Position numbers and translations under genes: made by a program. Under the pieces are notes generated by a model. That model was not told the origin of the DNA, made no database searches, and saw only the letters and a program-made list of their open reading frames with translations. A DNA stretch of 64,000 bases from CAZTCJ01 sp964612085 (GTDB taxonomy: Bacteria > Pseudomonadota > Alphaproteobacteria > JAJFIK01), in contig CAZTCJ010000007.1 of the NCBI GenBank assembly GCA_964612085.1, positions 20,242 through 84,241 on the forward strand, written 5' to 3'. Positions 8,746 to 17,573 of this stretch are shown here, piece by piece. The stretch's first letter is position 1, and the number at the start of each line of letters is the position of its first letter.

Positions 8746-9666
8746 TCACTCTCCCGCGGGGCCGGTTTGAAGCGGATTGAAGCGTTCCACGGATACGCCG
8801 TCGAACGCGAAGCTCAGAGGATCGTCGGCCGGACCGGTCCAGTGCCCTGCCGCAGCCGCATCTTCGATGACGGCCAGAAGGGCGAGGTTGGGATCGGCGA
8901 TATCGGCCACCAGCGCATCGAGATCGCTGAGGTTCTCCAGGGCCAGGCTCGCCGTCGGATCGCCGGTCCGGGCCATGCGCTCTTCCAGGTTCCATCCGAA
9001 CCCGTTGTAGATAAGCTGGTGGAAATCTTCCGTACGCTTCTCGTTGCCGAACCGCTCGATGTAATGGGCCCAGGCCCAGGCACGGGATGCGAGCCGTTCC
9101 CGCCAGGACGCGAGATCGAGCACCGCCGCCCGGATGCGGTTGACGATTTGCAGGCGGAGCGCCGGGTCGATGGCATCCACCGATCCATGCACCGCATCGA
9201 GCGCCGCCTTGGCGTCCCGTTCAATCAGGGTCAGTTCGAAATGGGTCTGGGTGATTTTCATGACCCAGAGCCGGCGCAGGGAATAGCGCACATTGTAGTC
9301 GGCCCATTGAATCAGTTTGCCCGGCCAGTCGTCCAGCCGGCCGATATAGGTCGCGTTGTTCACATGCGCGCCGTGGGCCTTGTGCAAGTCCCGGACATTC
9401 TCACGGAAATCTTTGTACTCGTTGCGGGAGGGCCGCCCGGTCTTGATGGCGGAAAGCTGCGCCTCGCCATAATCGCGGCCGAACCGGGCGGTCAGGGCCC
9501 GGGCTTCGCTGAGCTGGCGGGCGAGCGCCTGATCGGCCCGGGCGTAATAGTCGCCGAGATCCGCGAGGGCGTCGGCGCGGGTCTCCGCCGCCGCGTGTCC
9601 TGTCACAGGTTCAAGGAGCATTACGCTCCAAAAAGCCAAGGCAGCCGCAATGATTTGACGACCCAT
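8746..9666 (-). CDS. Unrecognised exported protein
   Basis: A 306-residue protein with a signal peptide (about residues 1-26, ending GHAAAE) and a mostly helical mature part rich in Arg, Ala, Trp and Asp. I do not recognise the family. The ATG at 9666 is preferred over one 36 bases upstream because GGGAG stands before it and it begins directly with the signal peptide. It is followed two bases later by a cysteine-rich lipoprotein gene, so the pair probably acts together in the periplasm. Confidence 0.75.
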   Translation of the reverse strand: MGRQIIAAALAFWSVMLLEPVTGHAAAETRADALADLGDYYARADQALARQLSEARALTARFGRDYGEAQLSAIKTGRPSRNEYKDFRENVRDLHKAHGAHVNNATYIGRLDDWPGKLIQWADYNVRYSLRRLWVMKITQTHFELTLIERDAKAALDAVHGSVDAIDPALRLQIVNRIRAAVLDLASWRERLASRAWAWAHYIERFGNEKRTEDFHQLIYNGFGWNLEERMARTGDPTASLALENLSDLDALVADIADPNLALLAVIEDAAAAGHWTGPADDPLSFAFDGVSVERFNPLQTGPAGE

Positions 9667-9877
9667 GGTGTCCCCACTCCCTCTGCGCCGTGCGATCCGC
9701 ATGTCGAAACTGGTTGGTTTCGGGCGGTAAGCTAAGCGGATGCCTGCGTTAATTCAAGACGGGATGGGCGCCGGACGGCGCGCGCCGCCGGAAGCGATGC
9801 CGAATTGGGACAGGTGCGCGGCCCGCGTTAGAATGGCCTGACCGAATCGCTTCCCGCGAGTCCCAGGGGTATTTCAA

Positions 9878-11389
9878 ATGGATATGTTTTCTGTCGTTTT
9901 TGCCGCCGCCGGGCTTCTGGTCGGCATGTCGCTGACGGCCCTCGTGATGTTCGTCTCCAAAGGAAAGGGGCTTGCGCGCCTGCGCGACGAGCTGGACGAG
10001 GTGCGCCAGCGCCTGGCTGAAAAGACCATCGAGATCCGGGGCCTTGAGACCGAGCGCGCCCATCTCCAGGCCGATCTGGAAGACCGCAAGGTGGAACTTG
10101 AGCGCGCCCGCCAGGCGGAAGCCGCCTTGAGGGTCCAGGCGTCGGATCTCACCGTCAAGCTCACCGAGATCGAGGCCACCCGCGATCAGGAACTCAAAGC
10201 GCATGAGGAAAAGCGCCAGGAACTGATCGATGTGCGCAAGAATATCGAGGACCAGATCAAGGTCATGGCCAACGATCTGATGGAGAAGAACACCGAGGGT
10301 TTCCTCAAACGCGCCCAGGACTTCTTCGAAGGCCATCACAAGACCAGCAAGCAGAGCGTGGAAAACCTGGTCAAGCCCATGGGCGAGGCGCTGAAAGGTT
10401 ACCAGGACAAGCTCGCCGAGATGGAAAAGGAGCGCAAACGCGACGAAGGCGAGATCGTCCAGCAACTGCGCTCCGTGGCCGAGACCCATGGCAAGCTCAA
10501 GGACATGACCTCCAATCTGGTGAATGCGCTCCGATCCGCGCCCAAGACCCGGGGCCGCTGGGGCGAGCAGCAGCTCAAGACCGTGCTGGAAATGGCCGGT
10601 ATGATGGAGCATGTGGATTTCCTCACCGAACACAGCGTCGAAGGCGAGGACGAGAAGAAGCTGCGGCCCGACGTGGTGCTGCGCTTACCCGGTGGACGCC
10701 AGATCGTGGTCGATGCCAAGACGCCCATGGCCGCCTATCTGGACGCGGTCGAAGCCGCGAGCGATGAGGAGCGGGAACAGTTCCTGCGCAAGCATGCCCG
10801 CGATTTGCGGGTGCATGCGGAGCAGTTGGGCTCCAAGAAATACTGGCAGTCACTGCCCGAAGTGCCCGATTTCGTGGTGCTGTTCGTGCCCGGCGATAAT
10901 CTCTACGCCGCCGCGATCGAGCGGGATCCGGATCTGTTCGAATTCGCCTACGACAAGCAGATCATCATTGCCACGCCCACCACTTTCCTGGCGCTTGCCA
11001 AGGCCATCGCCTTCGGCTGGCGGCAGGAGCGGGCTTCCCAGAACGCCCAGCGGGTGATGACCGAAGGTTCGGAGCTTTACAAGCGCCTGCAAGGGCTTGG
11101 TGAGAAGGTCATGCGGCTGTCGAAATCCCTCGACCAGACGGTGACGCGCCATAATGAATTCGTCGCCTCCCTGGAGACCCGCGTGCTGCCGCAGGGGCGC
11201 AAGCTCAATGATCTGGGTGTGGGTACGGCCGTCGGCGATCTGGCCGAAATGCTGCCTGTTGAAAAGACGCCGCGCCTGCCGCTGAAGGGCAGGGATCTTC
11301 AGTTCACGGAGCTTGAAGCCGAGGATGATGACGGCGATGCCGATACCGATGCCGAGGAACCTGAACTGCTGACGGCGGGAGGCAAATGA
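9878..11389 (+). CDS. rmuC: DNA recombination protein RmuC
   Basis: A 503-residue RmuC-family protein, thought to limit inversions between short repeats and to resemble a nuclease. Residues 5-27 form a membrane helix, about 30-190 a long coiled coil, and 210-410 the conserved core with RGRWGEQQLKTVLEMAGM, a PDVVLRLPGGRQIVVDAKTP segment (the PD-(D/E)xK-like Asp and DAK), and DFVVLFVPGDNLYAAA. The tail is acidic. The stop overlaps the start of the following SDR gene by four bases. Confidence 0.93.
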   Translation: MDMFSVVFAAAGLLVGMSLTALVMFVSKGKGLARLRDELDEVRQRLAEKTIEIRGLETERAHLQADLEDRKVELERARQAEAALRVQASDLTVKLTEIEATRDQELKAHEEKRQELIDVRKNIEDQIKVMANDLMEKNTEGFLKRAQDFFEGHHKTSKQSVENLVKPMGEALKGYQDKLAEMEKERKRDEGEIVQQLRSVAETHGKLKDMTSNLVNALRSAPKTRGRWGEQQLKTVLEMAGMMEHVDFLTEHSVEGEDEKKLRPDVVLRLPGGRQIVVDAKTPMAAYLDAVEAASDEEREQFLRKHARDLRVHAEQLGSKKYWQSLPEVPDFVVLFVPGDNLYAAAIERDPDLFEFAYDKQIIIATPTTFLALAKAIAFGWRQERASQNAQRVMTEGSELYKRLQGLGEKVMRLSKSLDQTVTRHNEFVASLETRVLPQGRKLNDLGVGTAVGDLAEMLPVEKTPRLPLKGRDLQFTELEAEDDDGDADTDAEEPELLTAGGK

Positions 11390-12090
11390 TGGCCGATCCG
11401 GTTTGCGCGATCATCGGCGTCGGCCCCGGCAATGGGGCCGCCTTCGCCAAACGCTTCGCCCGGGAAGGCTATGCCCTCGCCCTGATGGCCCGGAATGAGG
11501 CCTATCTGAACGGTCTTGCGTCCGAGATGGGTAACGCGCGCGCCTATGCCTATGACGCCAGCGATCCGTCGGTGGCCGGTCCCGTCTTTGAACGGATCAA
11601 GCAGGATCTGGGGCCGGTGGACGTGCTGCTTTACAATGCGGGCTCCGGCCATTTCGGCAATATCGACAAGATCACGGCGGAGGATCTGGAGACCAATTGG
11701 CGGGTCAACACGCTGGGCCTGTTCGCCGCCGTGCAGGCCGTGCTGCCGCAGATGCGGGAGCAGGGGCAGGGCAATATCGTGGTGACCGGCGCGACCGCGT
11801 CGGTGAAACATTCGGCCAATTTCTCCGCCTTTACCTCGGCCAAAGCGTCCCAACGGGCCCTGGCGCAATCGCTCGCGCGCCATCTGGGTCCGGAGAATAT
11901 CCATGTCTCCCATGTGATCGTCGATGGCGTGATCGATATCGAGCGGACACGGAAGATGATGCCGGACCAGCCGGACGATTTCTTCCTGAAGCCCGAAGCG
12001 ATCGCGGATGCTGTGTGGTTCCTGACCCGGCAGCCCAAATCGGCCCGCAGCTTCGAACTGGATCTCCGGCCCTACGGCGAGAAGTGGTGA
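11386..12090 (+). CDS. SDR family oxidoreductase
   Basis: A 234-residue short-chain dehydrogenase/reductase. The nucleotide-binding motif is GVGPGNGAAFA near residue 12; the usual TGxxxGxG is altered, with GVGPGNG in its place. YNAGSGHFG stands for the NNAG motif. At the catalytic site I see a Ser/Thr-rich TGATASVK stretch but FTSAKAS where YxxxK is expected, so the catalytic tyrosine is replaced by phenylalanine, while the lysine is kept. It may therefore be a divergent or non-canonical reductase. It is translationally coupled to rmuC. Confidence 0.8.
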   Translation: MMADPVCAIIGVGPGNGAAFAKRFAREGYALALMARNEAYLNGLASEMGNARAYAYDASDPSVAGPVFERIKQDLGPVDVLLYNAGSGHFGNIDKITAEDLETNWRVNTLGLFAAVQAVLPQMREQGQGNIVVTGATASVKHSANFSAFTSAKASQRALAQSLARHLGPENIHVSHVIVDGVIDIERTRKMMPDQPDDFFLKPEAIADAVWFLTRQPKSARSFELDLRPYGEKW

Positions 12091-12112
12091 GGCTTTCTTT
12101 CTGATTGCCTGG

Positions 12113-12183
12113 CCGGCCCACTCCCCCTCCCGACCACCCAATGAGGGTACCCTTGTGGGTGGTCGGGAGGAGGAGTGGGCCGG
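12113..12183. terminator. Long perfect-stem palindrome between convergent genes
   Basis: Two 28-base arms (12113-12140 and 12156-12183) are complementary at 27 of 28 positions around a 15-base loop. It lies between the convergent SDR and VOC genes and could stop transcription from both sides, although no clear T-run follows. Its length is well beyond an ordinary terminator, so it may be a dispersed palindromic element. Confidence 0.75.
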
Positions 12184-12205
12184 TGGTGCCACTGAGAAAG
12201 AGAGA

Positions 12206-12628
12206 TCATTTCGCAAAGATCTGCGACTCATTCCTGAACGCCTTGAACTCCAGCGCGTTGCCGCTGGGGTCCTTCACGAACAGGGTCGCCTGTTCGCCCG
12301 CTTGGCCTTCGAAGCGCACATAAGGTTCGATCACGAACGCCGCTTGCGCCGCTTTCAGACGGTCTGCGAGTTGTTCCCAATCGTCCCACGCTAGGATCAG
12401 GCCGAAATGGCGGGCGGGCACCTGATGGCCGTCCACGGCGCTGGTGGTGCGGCAGGCCACATCGTCAGGGGCCAGATGGGCGACAATCTGGTGCCCATGA
12501 AAATCGAAATCGACCCAATGCTCCGCGCTGCGCCCTTCCGCGCAGCCCAGCACGCCGCCGTAAAAGGCGCGGGCCGCCGCGATATCGTGGACGGGAAAGG
12601 CCAGGTGAAAACGGGGGCGGGTCGTCAT
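12206..12628 (-). CDS. VOC family (glyoxalase-like) protein
   Basis: A 140-residue protein with the vicinal-oxygen-chelate fold. It opens with RFHLAFPVHDIAAARAFYGGVLGC, typical of the first beta-alpha-beta module with its metal-binding histidine, and closes with TLFVKDPSGNALEFKAF, carrying the matching glutamate. Such proteins include glyoxalases, extradiol dioxygenases and resistance proteins, so the reaction is open. The ATG at 12628 has GAGG before it; longer frames upstream run into the preceding dehydratase gene, which ends 13 bases away. Likely co-transcribed with that gene. Confidence 0.88.
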   Translation of the reverse strand: MTTRPRFHLAFPVHDIAAARAFYGGVLGCAEGRSAEHWVDFDFHGHQIVAHLAPDDVACRTTSAVDGHQVPARHFGLILAWDDWEQLADRLKAAQAAFVIEPYVRFEGQAGEQATLFVKDPSGNALEFKAFRNESQIFAK

Positions 12629-12641
12629 GGTGTCCTCGGAT

Positions 12642-13676
12642 TTAAACGGGCCCACGGGTCGAGCCGGCCGTCTGCGGACGGAAATCAGGCCCACATAAGG
12701 CGGTCGCATACAGGCCGGGATCCACATTGCCGCCGCTCAGCATGACCACGACCGTCTTGCCGCGCATGTCGATGGCGTTTTCGCGCAAAGCGGCAAGGGC
12801 CGCCGCGCCGCCCGGCTCCAGCACCAGTTTCAAGTTGCGGAACGCATAGCGCATGGCCGACAGCACGGCCTCGTCGCACACGGCCATGCCGCCCGCGAGC
12901 AGGCGGCGGTTGATCTCGAAAGTGATCGCGCCGGGTTCGGGCGCCAGGAGCGCGTCGCAGATGGAGCGGGCGTCCGGATCGTTGGCCACGCGCTTACCCG
13001 CCACCAGCGAGCGCATGGTGTCGTCGAGCCCTTCCGGCTCCACGGAAAAGACTTCCACCTCCGGCCAGACCGCTTTCAGGGCGATGGCCGTGCCCGCCGT
13101 CAGGCCGCCGCCGCCGCAACACACCAGCATGATATCCGGCTTCAGGTTCAGCGACTGGAGGTCGGCGGCGATTTCCCGGCCCGCCGTGCCCTGGCCCGCG
13201 ATGGTGGGCGGATGATCATAGGGCGGAATGATGGCAAGCCCGCGCGCCCGTGCGATCCGCTGACCGATCTTCTCACGGCTTTCCGTATACCGATCGTAAG
13301 GCACGATCTGCGCACCCAGGGCATGGGTGGCTTCGATCTTGGTGCGCGGCGCGTCCGCCGGCATGACGATGGTCGCCTCAAGCCCCAGAAGCTTCGCCGC
13401 CGCTGCCACGGCCTGGGCATGATTGCCGGATGACCAGGCAATGACGCCGTTCTCCCGGTCCGCGGGTGACAGGCTTTTAATGGCGTTCATGGCACCGCGA
13501 AACTTGAAGGACCCCGTGCGCTGAAGATTTTCGGGCTTGAGCAGTACCCGGGCGCCTGTCTCTTCATTAAGCTTAGGGTTGTAAATCAGGGTCGTGCGGA
13601 CCGCGTGCGGCGCAATCCGCTCCGCGGCCTTGTCGATATCGGCGGGTGTGACGGGCAGCGCGTCGACCAGACCCAA
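12642..13676 (-). CDS. Threonine/serine dehydratase (PLP-dependent)
   Basis: A 344-residue fold-type II PLP enzyme that deaminates threonine or serine to the 2-oxo acid. The Schiff-base lysine is K58 in GSFKFRGA, the phosphate-binding loop is CCGGGGLTAG, and SSGNHAQAVA binds the substrate carboxylate. There is no C-terminal ACT domain, so it is the short catabolic/biosynthetic type or a serine racemase relative. Translation starts at a TTG (13676), with AAGGA nine bases upstream. The 81 bases between it and rimO contain two dyads that may control it. Confidence 0.88.
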   Translation of the reverse strand: MGLVDALPVTPADIDKAAERIAPHAVRTTLIYNPKLNEETGARVLLKPENLQRTGSFKFRGAMNAIKSLSPADRENGVIAWSSGNHAQAVAAAAKLLGLEATIVMPADAPRTKIEATHALGAQIVPYDRYTESREKIGQRIARARGLAIIPPYDHPPTIAGQGTAGREIAADLQSLNLKPDIMLVCCGGGGLTAGTAIALKAVWPEVEVFSVEPEGLDDTMRSLVAGKRVANDPDARSICDALLAPEPGAITFEINRRLLAGGMAVCDEAVLSAMRYAFRNLKLVLEPGGAAALAALRENAIDMRGKTVVVMLSGGNVDPGLYATALCGPDFRPQTAGSTRGPV

Positions 13677-13690
13677 AACCGTATCCTTTC

Positions 13691-13711
13691 CTGCAAGAAA
13701 CCCGCTTGCAG
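13691..13711 (-). promoter_or_regulatory. Hairpin in leader of dehydratase gene
   Basis: A perfect 7-base inverted repeat (CTGCAAG / CTTGCAG, 7-base loop) lies immediately upstream of the ribosome-binding site of the dehydratase. In RNA it would form a short stem just before the AAGGA, so it could affect translation or be an operator. Confidence 0.4.
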
Positions 13712-13741
13712 GCTAGACCCTTGCGCCCGCGCTTGACAATA

Positions 13742-13759
13742 GACCTTAAGTGTAAGGTC
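13742..13759. promoter_or_regulatory. 18-bp dyad of MerR-operator style
   Basis: GACCTTA and TAAGGTC flank a 4-base centre. The dyad overlaps the rimO stop codon and lies about 65 bases upstream of the dehydratase start. A plus-strand TTGACA stands four bases before it. Compact dyads of this size are typical for MerR-family activators, but I see no good -10 element, so it is only a candidate operator. Confidence 0.35.
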
Positions 13760-15098
13760 AGGCCTTGTCCGCGCGCACGCCCCACAGGTCGTAATCGTCC
13801 GACTGCTCGATACGCACGGGCAGGATATCGCCCGGCGTCAGGTCCGTCTCGCCGTTGAGGAACACGGAGCCGTCGATCTCCGGCGCATCACCTTGAGAGC
13901 GGGTGAGCGCGCCTTCTTCGTCCACCTCGTCCACGATCACCGGGATCGTCTTGCCGACTTTGGCCGCCAAGCGCCGTGTGCTGATCTCTTTCTGAGCCGC
14001 CATGAAGGCATGCCAGCGGGCCTCTTTGACATCGTCGGAAACCGGAGAGCCGAGCGCATTGGCCGCCGCGCCCTCCACCGGCTCGTATTTGAAGCAACCG
14101 ACCCGGTCGAGTTGCGCTTCGCCCAGCCAGTCGAGCAGGAACTGGAAATCCTCGTCCGTCTCGCCGGGAAAGCCGGTGATGAAGGTGGAGCGGATGGTCA
14201 GGTCCGGGCAGATCTCCCGCCAGCGTTTGATCCGCTCCAGAACCTTTTCCTGATTGGCGGGCCGGCGCATGGCTTTCAGCACGGTCGGGCTCGCATGCTG
14301 AAAGGGGATGTCCAGATAGGGCAGGATCTTACCCTCCGCCATCAAGGGCAGCACGCTGTCCACATGGGGGTAGGGGTAGACGTAATGCAGCCGCACCCAG
14401 ACGCCCAGATCGCCCAGCGCGTCGCACAGATCGGTGAAATGGGCGCGCACGGAACGGTCCCGCCACGGGCTTTCGGCGTGTTTCAGGTCGGTGCCATAGG
14501 CGCTGGTGTCCTGGGAGATCACCAGGATCTCCTTGACGCCCGCCTCGACCAGTTTCTCCGCTTCGCTCAAGACGGCGCGGGCCGGACGGCTCGCCAGCTT
14601 TCCGCGTAAGGATGGAATGATGCAGAAGGTGCAGGAATGATTGCAGCCTTCGGAGATTTTCAAATAGGCGTAATGGCGGGGCGTCAGGCGGATGCCCTGG
14701 GGCGGCACCAGATCCACATACGGATCGTGCACCGGGGGCACGGCCTCATGCACCGCGTCCATCACCGCCTCGTACTGATGCGGGCCGGTGATCGCCAAAA
14801 CGTCCGGATGGCGCTTGCGGATCAGGTCGGCTTCCGCGCCCAGGCAGCCGGTGACGATCACCCGGCCGTTCTCGGCGATTGCCTCGCCGATGGCCTCCAG
14901 GGACTCGTCCCGTGCGCTGTCGAGAAAGCCGCAGGTGTTCACCAGCACCACGTCGGCGGCGTCGTAACTGGGCGAGACCGCATAGCCTTCCGCGCGCAGG
15001 CGGGTGAGGATGCGCTCGGAATCCACCAGCGCCTTGGGGCAGCCCAGGCTGACGACGCCGATCTTAGCCGGTTCTTTTAAGGAACGAAGTGTGCTCAT
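13758..15098 (-). CDS. rimO: Ribosomal protein S12 methylthiotransferase RimO
   Basis: A 446-residue radical-SAM enzyme that adds a methylthio group to the conserved aspartate of ribosomal protein S12. The N-terminal domain has the three cluster cysteines C20 (SLGCPK), C56 (NTCGF) and C85 (TGCLGA). The radical-SAM triad is C152, C156 and C159 in [18 protein letters not shown] domain closes the protein. The ATG at 15098 is taken over a TTG 36 bases upstream because homologues begin at this point. Confidence 0.95.
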   Translation of the reverse strand: MSTLRSLKEPAKIGVVSLGCPKALVDSERILTRLRAEGYAVSPSYDAADVVLVNTCGFLDSARDESLEAIGEAIAENGRVIVTGCLGAEADLIRKRHPDVLAITGPHQYEAVMDAVHEAVPPVHDPYVDLVPPQGIRLTPRHYAYLKISEGCNHSCTFCIIPSLRGKLASRPARAVLSEAEKLVEAGVKEILVISQDTSAYGTDLKHAESPWRDRSVRAHFTDLCDALGDLGVWVRLHYVYPYPHVDSVLPLMAEGKILPYLDIPFQHASPTVLKAMRRPANQEKVLERIKRWREICPDLTIRSTFITGFPGETDEDFQFLLDWLGEAQLDRVGCFKYEPVEGAAANALGSPVSDDVKEARWHAFMAAQKEISTRRLAAKVGKTIPVIVDEVDEEGALTRSQGDAPEIDGSVFLNGETDLTPGDILPVRIEQSDDYDLWGVRADKA

Positions 15099-15215
15099 GG
15101 CCGCTTCTATACGTTGGCTGCGGGCCTGCGCCAAGCCCCAGCGCGCATCCCCCTTTGACGGAACGCCGCCGGCACGGGATCATAAGCGTCAGAAAAAGAC
15201 CGTTGGGAGGATCTT

Positions 15216-16970
15216 ATGAGTGCACCGGTGACCCCGCCGCCCCCGCCTGCCATGAGCATGGCCGAGGCCCACGCCATGCTGACCGCGCCCGGCGCGCCGT
15301 TCGAGATGGAGGAGGTGGTGATCGGCGGCGTGAGTTTCCGCACCTATAAGCATCAGCCGCCCAGTTTGCGCGCCGTGTTCGAAGCGGCCCGCGCCCATGG
15401 CGATCATGACTATCTCGTTTATGAAGGCGAGCGGGTGACCTTCGCGCGCCACTACAAGGCGGTCGCCGCCCTTGCCCATGATCTGAAGGATATCTTCGGT
15501 GTGGAGAAGGGCGACCGGGTGGTCGTCGCCATGCGGAACTTCCCGGAATGGTCGGTGGCTTTCTGGGCCGCCGCCGTGATCGGCGCGGTGGTGGTGCCGC
15601 TCAATGCCTGGGGCACGGGCCAGGAACTGGACTACGGCATTTCGGACTCCGGCGCGCGCATCGTCATCGCGGATGAGGAGCGGCTGAAACGCCTGGAGCC
15701 CCATCTGCCGGATCTGGAACTCACGGGACTGATCGTCGCGCGCAGTTCGGGCGTCTTGCCTGCTCAAGCCGAACGGTTCGAGGATCTGGTGAGCCCGACG
15801 GGCGACTACGGTCTGCTGCCGGACCGTCCGCTGCCGGACGTTCGGATCGATCCGGAAGACAATGCCACGATCTTTTACACCTCCGGCACCACGGGCAAGC
15901 CCAAAGGCGCGCTCGGCACCCACCGGAATATTCTGACCAATTTCATGAACTTGACCTGCTCCCAGGCGCGCGCGGCCCTGCGCCGGGGCGAAGGCATGCC
16001 CGCAATCGATCCGGATGCGCCTAAACGCTCGGTCCTGCTGGCGGTGCCGTTCTTCCACGCCACCGGCTGCCATTCCGTGCTGGTGCCTTCGCTGATCATG
16101 GCGTCGAAGATCGTGTTGATGTACCGCTGGGACCCGGAACGGGCGCTTGAGTTGATCCAAGAGGAAAAGGTCATGCAGTTCGGCGGCGTCCCCGCCATCG
16201 CCTGGCAGGTCTTGGAGCACCCCCGCTTTCACGAGTTCGATCTGTCCAGCGTGCAGGCCATTTCTTATGGCGGCGCGCCCGCCGCGCCGGATCTTGTGGC
16301 CCGCATTCGCGAAGAGTTTCCCGATGTCTCACCGGGTAACGGTTACGGCTTGACCGAGATTTCCTCCGCCGTCAGCCAAAATCTGTCCCATGACTATCAG
16401 CGCAAGCCCGATAGCGTCGGCCCGGTCTTCCCCGTCAACGAGGCGAAGATCGTGGACGATCACGGCAACGCCCTGCCGCCGGGCTCCATCGGCGAGCTAT
16501 GGCTGAAAGGCCCGAATGTGGTCAAAGGCTATTGGAACAAACCGGACGAGACCGCCAAGACCTTCGAGCAGGGCTGGCTCAAATCGGGCGATGTGGCGCG
16601 CATGGACGAGGAGGGGTTCATCTATATTCTCGACCGGGCCAAGGACATGCTGATCCGGGGCGGCGAGAATGTCTATTGCGTCGAAGTGGAAGACGCGCTT
16701 TACAGCCATCCGGCGGTGATGGATGCTGCCGTCATCGGTATTCCGCACACGGTCTTGGGCGAGGAAGTAGGCGCCATCGTCCAGGTCAAGCCGGGCGCTA
16801 CGGTCACTCAAGAAGACCTGCAGGCCCATGTGCGCGCACTGCTCGCGGGCTTCAAGGTGCCGGTCAAGATCACCTTCCGCACGGAGCCATTGCCGCGCAA
16901 CGCCAATGGCAAGATCCTGAAACGTCAGTTGCGGGACGAGTTTCTTCAAGAGACGGAAGGTAAGGCTTAA
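15216..16970 (+). CDS. Class I adenylate-forming acyl-CoA ligase
   Basis: A 584-residue ANL-superfamily ligase, distinct from the one at the left edge. Motifs in order are TIFYTSGTTGKPKGAL, GNGYGLTEISSAV, SGDVARMDEEGFIYILDRAKD and the C-terminal NANGKILKRQLRDEF with the catalytic lysine. Residues 1-40 form a Pro/Ala-rich extension before the usual domain. GGGAGGAT precedes the ATG. The probable job is activation of a fatty or aromatic acid with CoA. It converges on the macrodomain gene, overlapping its end by four bases. Confidence 0.9.
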   Translation: MSAPVTPPPPPAMSMAEAHAMLTAPGAPFEMEEVVIGGVSFRTYKHQPPSLRAVFEAARAHGDHDYLVYEGERVTFARHYKAVAALAHDLKDIFGVEKGDRVVVAMRNFPEWSVAFWAAAVIGAVVVPLNAWGTGQELDYGISDSGARIVIADEERLKRLEPHLPDLELTGLIVARSSGVLPAQAERFEDLVSPTGDYGLLPDRPLPDVRIDPEDNATIFYTSGTTGKPKGALGTHRNILTNFMNLTCSQARAALRRGEGMPAIDPDAPKRSVLLAVPFFHATGCHSVLVPSLIMASKIVLMYRWDPERALELIQEEKVMQFGGVPAIAWQVLEHPRFHEFDLSSVQAISYGGAPAAPDLVARIREEFPDVSPGNGYGLTEISSAVSQNLSHDYQRKPDSVGPVFPVNEAKIVDDHGNALPPGSIGELWLKGPNVVKGYWNKPDETAKTFEQGWLKSGDVARMDEEGFIYILDRAKDMLIRGGENVYCVEVEDALYSHPAVMDAAVIGIPHTVLGEEVGAIVQVKPGATVTQEDLQAHVRALLAGFKVPVKITFRTEPLPRNANGKILKRQLRDEFLQETEGKA

Positions 16971-17503
16971 GCGGGCGCTTCGGCTTTCAGATCCGCGAGC
17001 GCTTTGCGGTGCAGCGCTTCCGACTGGCTGCCGAAGCAGCATAAGATCACCATGCGGATCGACGGCAAGTCGCTCAGCGCCCGTGCCACCGCGCGCACGG
17101 CGATGGGCGCGGCCCGTTCCGGCGGAAAGCCGAAAATGCCGGTGGAGATCGCCGGGAAAGCGACGGTCTCCAGATGATGCTGCGCTGCAACTTCCAGAGA
17201 ACGGCGATAGGCGGAGGCCAAGAGATCGTCCTCGCCCAGATGGCCGCCTTTCCAGACCGGCCCCACCGCGTGGATGACATGGCGGGCCTTGAGCTTGTAG
17301 CTTTTGGTGATTTTCGCGTCCCCGGTCGCGCAACCGCGCAGACCCCGGCATTCCAGTTCCAGATCCGGCCCCGCCGCCTTGTGAATTGCGCCGCATACGC
17401 CACCGCCCGGCGCGAGCGATTCATTCGCGGCGTTCACGATTGCGTCAACGTCGAGGGTCGTCAGATCGCCTTCGACAATGGTGATGCGGTCAAGAACGGT
17501 CAT
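16967..17503 (-). CDS. Macrodomain protein, O-acetyl-ADP-ribose deacetylase type
   Basis: A 178-residue stand-alone macrodomain of the YmdB/MacroD class, which removes acetyl or ADP-ribosyl groups from ADP-ribose derivatives. DAIVNAANESLAPGGGVCGAIHKAAG near the N-terminus holds the key Asn and Asp-type binding loop positions, and FPAISTGIFGFPPERAA is the second ligand-binding loop. The ATG at 17503 is preferred over one 36 bases upstream, because the domain begins at once after it. It is divergent from the RlmI-like gene. Confidence 0.92.
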   Translation of the reverse strand: MTVLDRITIVEGDLTTLDVDAIVNAANESLAPGGGVCGAIHKAAGPDLELECRGLRGCATGDAKITKSYKLKARHVIHAVGPVWKGGHLGEDDLLASAYRRSLEVAAQHHLETVAFPAISTGIFGFPPERAAPIAVRAVARALSDLPSIRMVILCCFGSQSEALHRKALADLKAEAPA

Positions 17504-17573
17504 GGCCAAAGCTTGCAGAGGCGGGGCTATCCGTGTCAACTCCAGGCCTTTGAAATGTGTAGGACTCGTGACG

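Noticed and set aside
9749..10633. 294-codon minus-strand frame at the rmuC start
   Set aside because: Opposes the well-supported rmuC coding frame and shows no domain; leucine/histidine bias follows from the rmuC coiled coil.
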